From: Psychrobacter sanguinis
Lineage (GTDB): Bacteria > Pseudomonadota > Gammaproteobacteria > Pseudomonadales > Moraxellaceae
Reading direction: 5' to 3'
Assembly: GCF_020736705.1 (NCBI RefSeq)
Contig: NZ_CP085993.1
Coordinates: 1-22,885, forward strand
Length of the DNA stretch: 22,885 nt
In this document: positions 22,057 to 22,885 of the stretch, piece by piece
How the letters are laid out: each line of letters opens with the position of its first letter
How positions within the stretch are numbered: position 1 is the stretch's first letter
Translations under genes and position numbers: made by a program
The notes under the pieces: model-generated
Told to the model about the DNA's origin: nothing
What the model saw: the letters and a program-made list of their open reading frames with translations, nothing else
The model's database searches: none

Positions 22057-22301
22057 ATAGCCTCTCTTTGTTCAATGATGTCCTCTGATGTATACCTAGT
22101 ACAGTATCATAGTTGTTTTAGATGGTTGTCCAATTTCACCGAAAGCCATATACTAAAACTACCTAAAAAGGGCTCAATTAACATCCTTATACTTTGTTAT
22201 AGCCTCTAATAAAGGTGCATAAATTTAGGTTTAGCCTAAATTAAAAATGGAATAGCTCATATCCCATAAGATATGAAGTAAAATTATAAAGGGATAAAAA
22301 T
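22057..22301. promoter_or_regulatory. Intergenic region with two palindromes
   Basis: AATTTAGG/CCTAAATT with a 5-base loop (22222-22242) and TCATATC/GATATGA with a 6-base spacer (22257-22276), both perfect. They lie upstream of the small membrane protein gene and behave like operator sites. No T-run follows either, so termination is less likely. The rest is AT-rich with no gene seen. Confidence 0.5.
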
Positions 22302-22466
22302 ATGCGCCAGAAAAAACAAACAGCCAGATTTAAAAAATTTAATAATACTAAAGATGCTATAAAGATTGCAGAAAAAATACAACTGGTTCAGATCAGGATG
22401 CTATTCATAGCTATCCTTACTATTTTATTAATAGGGTTAGGTATCGGTTTTTTTATAGGAAATTAA
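22302..22466 (+). CDS. Small single-pass membrane protein (54 residues)
   Basis: ATG 22302 with AAAGGGAT upstream opens a 54-codon frame ending TAA at 22464-22466. The N-terminal ~30 residues are basic and helical ('MRQKKQTARFKKFNNTKDAI'). They are followed by one strongly hydrophobic helix ('MLFIAILTILLIGLGIGFFI') to the end, so it should be an inner-membrane protein with its basic part in the cytoplasm. Family not recognised. A good ribosome binding site and coherent topology argue that it is real; no partner gene suggests a job. Its 3' end meets the terminator of the convergent csbD-type gene. Confidence 0.6.
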   Translation: MRQKKQTARFKKFNNTKDAIKIAEKIQLVQIRMLFIAILTILLIGLGIGFFIGN

Positions 22467-22472
22467 CATACA

Positions 22473-22500
22473 AAAAAACCGCATCTTAAGAAATGCGGTT
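22473..22500 (-). terminator. Rho-independent terminator of the csbD-like gene
   Basis: AACCGCAT (22477-22484) pairs with ATGCGGTT (22493-22500) around an 8-base loop. On the minus strand the stem is followed by a run of seven T residues. It lies about 55 bases after the stop codon of the CsbD-type gene. Confidence 0.85.
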
Positions 22501-22553
22501 AGGAGCGATATTTAAGGTATGATCTTATTGTTTTTATATATTAATACTAGTTG

Positions 22554-22757
22554 CTAGTAGTCGTTCTCACGACGCCAATCATCAACCTCACGTTCCACCT
22601 CTTCTTTAGTTCGGCCAGAACGTTCTTGTAATCGTCCTACCAACTTATCGCGGCTACCTTCGATATGAGTCAAATCATCGTCAGTTAGATCTGCCCACTT
22701 CTGCTTAACACTACCTTTAAGTTGGTTCCATTCACCTTTTAAAGTTTGATTGTTCAT
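22554..22757 (-). CDS. CsbD-family stress protein
   Basis: 67-residue, highly charged protein of the CsbD family, small stress-induced proteins of unknown mechanism. 'LKGEWNQLKGSVKQKWADLT' followed by 'DLTHIEGSRDKLVGRLQERS' and 'EVDDWRREND' is diagnostic. ATG 22757 has AAGGAG seven bases upstream and is preferred over ATG 22763, which is too close to that site. A strong terminator follows. It fits the stress-related cargo of the region. Confidence 0.93.
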   Translation of the reverse strand: MNNQTLKGEWNQLKGSVKQKWADLTDDDLTHIEGSRDKLVGRLQERSGRTKEEVEREVDDWRRENDY

Positions 22758-22885
22758 TTCCATACTCCTTGGATTATGATTAAGTAATTTGTACTCATCA
22801 ACTTCTTAACTAGTCATCAGTTGATATAAACACTATAAGCACGGCTAAAACAAATGTATGTAGCATGAACGTTTTTAGTGTTCTA

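Overview
The window looks like part of a composite plasmid, or a plasmid-derived accessory region, from a Psychrobacter-like member of the Moraxellaceae. The grounds are an AT-rich base composition, several Rep_3 (RepB-type) initiators, a small MobA/MobL mobilisation module, IS1341-type TnpB elements and a HigBA-type toxin-antitoxin pair. The genus is an inference from gene content and protein flavour; no search was run.

Layout. 1-2540: a DUF421 membrane protein with an added zinc-ribbon tail, then an AraC regulator divergent from an Ohr peroxidase. 2593-4040: an IS66 remnant that cuts into the 3' end of a first repB. 4041-5284: a complete tnpB-only IS200/IS605-type element. 5590-6408: an acetoacetate-decarboxylase family gene. 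6500-6810: an Xer (pdif)-like site, a strong terminator and the 3' end of an outer-membrane protein gene. 6825-11154: the core of a small mobilisable plasmid, with repB, an iteron origin with DnaA box, mobA containing a nested coiled-coil gene in another frame, an oriT candidate and a divergent mobC-like gene. 11200-12442: a second, decayed tnpB element that abuts a small membrane-anchored protein gene. 12968-16886: a CPA1/NhaP2-type antiporter, then a MerR regulator divergent from an alpha/beta-hydrolase gene interrupted by a broken IS4-type element. 16909-18097: a second pdif-like site, a DUF7336 gene and a third, 5'-truncated rep gene. 18381-19913: a catalase. 20063-22056: a serine recombinase with a large inverted repeat at its start, a HigB/HigA-like pair, and a plasmid-type HTH/coiled-coil protein. 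22302-22757: a 54-residue membrane protein and a CsbD-family protein.

How it fits together. Plasmid functions (one apparently intact replicon at 6825-8043, mobilisation, toxin-antitoxin stability, serine recombination) carry a stress-oriented cargo: Ohr against organic peroxides, catalase against hydrogen peroxide, a cation/H+ antiporter and CsbD. Three rep genes in different states (3'-truncated, intact, 5'-truncated), four IS elements or remnants, two pdif-like sites with the same 6-bp spacer and several gene fragments show repeated fusion and deletion. I saw no single large unknown system. The most unusual items are the mobA region that encodes two proteins in two frames through a 126-bp tandem duplication, the paired live and dead TnpB elements with a substituted RuvC-II position, and the pdif-like pair.
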